DNA of 64,000 bases from positions 1-64,000 of the forward strand of contig JAJFUV010000042.1 of NCBI GenBank assembly GCA_021372245.1, read 5' to 3'. Both the position numbers and the translations under genes were made by a program. Shown here in pieces: positions 63,545-64,000 of this stretch. This stretch comes from Terriglobales bacterium (GTDB lineage Bacteria; Acidobacteriota; Terriglobia; Bryobacterales; Bryobacteraceae). The notes beneath the pieces are model-generated. The model saw nothing but the letters and a program-made list of their open reading frames with translations. It had not been told where the DNA came from and searched no databases. The first letter of the stretch is position 1; each line of letters starts with the position of its first letter.

Positions 63545-64000
63545 ATGACGTTGAAAACGCTCTTCGCCACCCTTCTACTCGACGTAGCAGCCTGGAGCGC
63601 GACCGGCTCGTCCATGATCGTCTACTCGGCGCAGCCGAACGCTTACTTCGACGATCATGCGGCCGACATCAAGAAGTTCGCCGATGGATTCTTCTTCGTG
63701 TTGGGCGATTGGTCCGATGCATCCAAACGTCTGGCACCCGCGAACAACCCCTGGTTGGACACGCTGCGCAAGAATATCGCATCCCTGCGAAAGGCAGGGG
63801 TCAGTGAAAATCTGCTGGGCGTCTATTTCGGCGGCGAAGGGCCGTGGCCAAGCGAACAGACGTTGCTCGGCGACGCGGGTTTAGCGAAGCTCCGGGAAGA
63901 ATTTGCCACTCTGGGCCGAACCGCCAAATCGCTTGGCTTCCGCGGCGTCTCCATCGACATGGAGTACGCAGAGAGGCGTTATGAACTCGTGCACCCCAGT
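63545..64000 (+). CDS. Secreted protein, barrel-like, 3' end cut by window
   Basis: ATG 63545 opens a frame of 152 codons with no stop before the window end. The first residues (MTLKTLFATLLLDVAAWSATGS) look like a signal peptide, and the rest has MIVYSAQPNAYFDDHAADIKKFADGFFF, FGGEGPWPSEQ and FRGVSIDMEYAERR. It resembles the N-terminal half of a TIM-barrel glycosidase, strand ends rich in Asp and Glu. It is ten bases after the preceding secreted gene, so an operon is likely. The full length is unknown. Confidence 0.65.
   Translation, partial: MTLKTLFATLLLDVAAWSATGSSMIVYSAQPNAYFDDHAADIKKFADGFFFVLGDWSDASKRLAPANNPWLDTLRKNIASLRKAGVSENLLGVYFGGEGPWPSEQTLLGDAGLAKLREEFATLGRTAKSLGFRGVSIDMEYAERRYELVHPS

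Overview
The window is GC-rich, densely coded bacterial chromosome. It most likely comes from an acidobacterium of the Bryobacterales (Candidatus Solibacter-like) type. This is inferred from gene content: a VWFA-like protein of the acidobacterial kind, five Gfo/Idh/MocA oxidoreductases (four with Tat-like N-termini), two exported sugar phosphate isomerase/epimerase-like proteins, tandem DUF4091 lipoproteins, a sialidase-like BNR protein and other secreted carbohydrate-related proteins. No rRNA, tRNA, insertion sequence, prophage or CRISPR array was recognised. Housekeeping genes are interleaved with accessory ones in short operons.

Layout. 1-2171: 3' part of a type I restriction HsdR gene. 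2182-6284: Gfo/Idh oxidoreductase, nusB-ribH, lepA. 6347-9556: FkbM methyltransferase, HDOD protein, second Gfo/Idh. 9604-15862: leftward block with an ABC-F factor, a secreted D-aminoacylase-like hydrolase, accD, cobO, a MerR regulator and a sugar nucleotidyltransferase. 15889-19533: MFS transporter, then purC-cvpA-gph and a zinc-ribbon miniprotein. 19530-23674: third Gfo/Idh, rhomboid protease, VWFA-like protein, stand-alone receiver protein. 23687-31169: leftward carbohydrate block with two DUF4091 lipoproteins, an amidohydrolase, a TlpA-like protein, a sugar isomerase and galU. 31183-32065: an unusual non-coding and OB-fold patch. 32079-41125: TPR protein, GT87 transferase, ferredoxin, queD, a DinG-like helicase, a sugar isomerase, der, an NCS1 permease, a DUF302 gene. 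41161-45504: MidA methyltransferase, a tiny lysine-rich peptide gene with its own promoter and terminator, RlpA, a sigma-54 activator coupled to a glycosyltransferase. 46242-48854: fourth Gfo/Idh and a secreted protein. 48966-54774: a five-gene operon (SorC regulator, glycerol-1-phosphate dehydrogenase-like enzyme, HAD phosphatase, GlpD-like dehydrogenase, UxaE-like epimerase). 54818-64000: fifth Gfo/Idh, secreted proteins, sialidase-like protein, ComEC, HEAT protein and two secreted barrel-like proteins, the last cut by the window end.

How the genes work together. The main accessory theme is uptake and breakdown of sugars, uronates and polyols (MFS and NCS1 carriers, Gfo/Idh and isomerase enzymes, the SorC operon). 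A second theme is envelope building (galU, GT87, GT4, FkbM, RlpA).

A repeated regulatory pattern runs through the window. Many genes lack a Shine-Dalgarno sequence and instead have a TAnnnT hexamer six to nine bases before the start codon. This suggests leaderless or near-leaderless mRNAs, and in several divergent pairs the two opposed hexamers overlap. The most novel-looking items are the SorC operon, the 23-residue lysine-rich peptide transcript at 42134-42357, the Cys/His-OB-fold protein at 31559-31948, and the DUF4091 paralog that lost its catalytic-looking motif.
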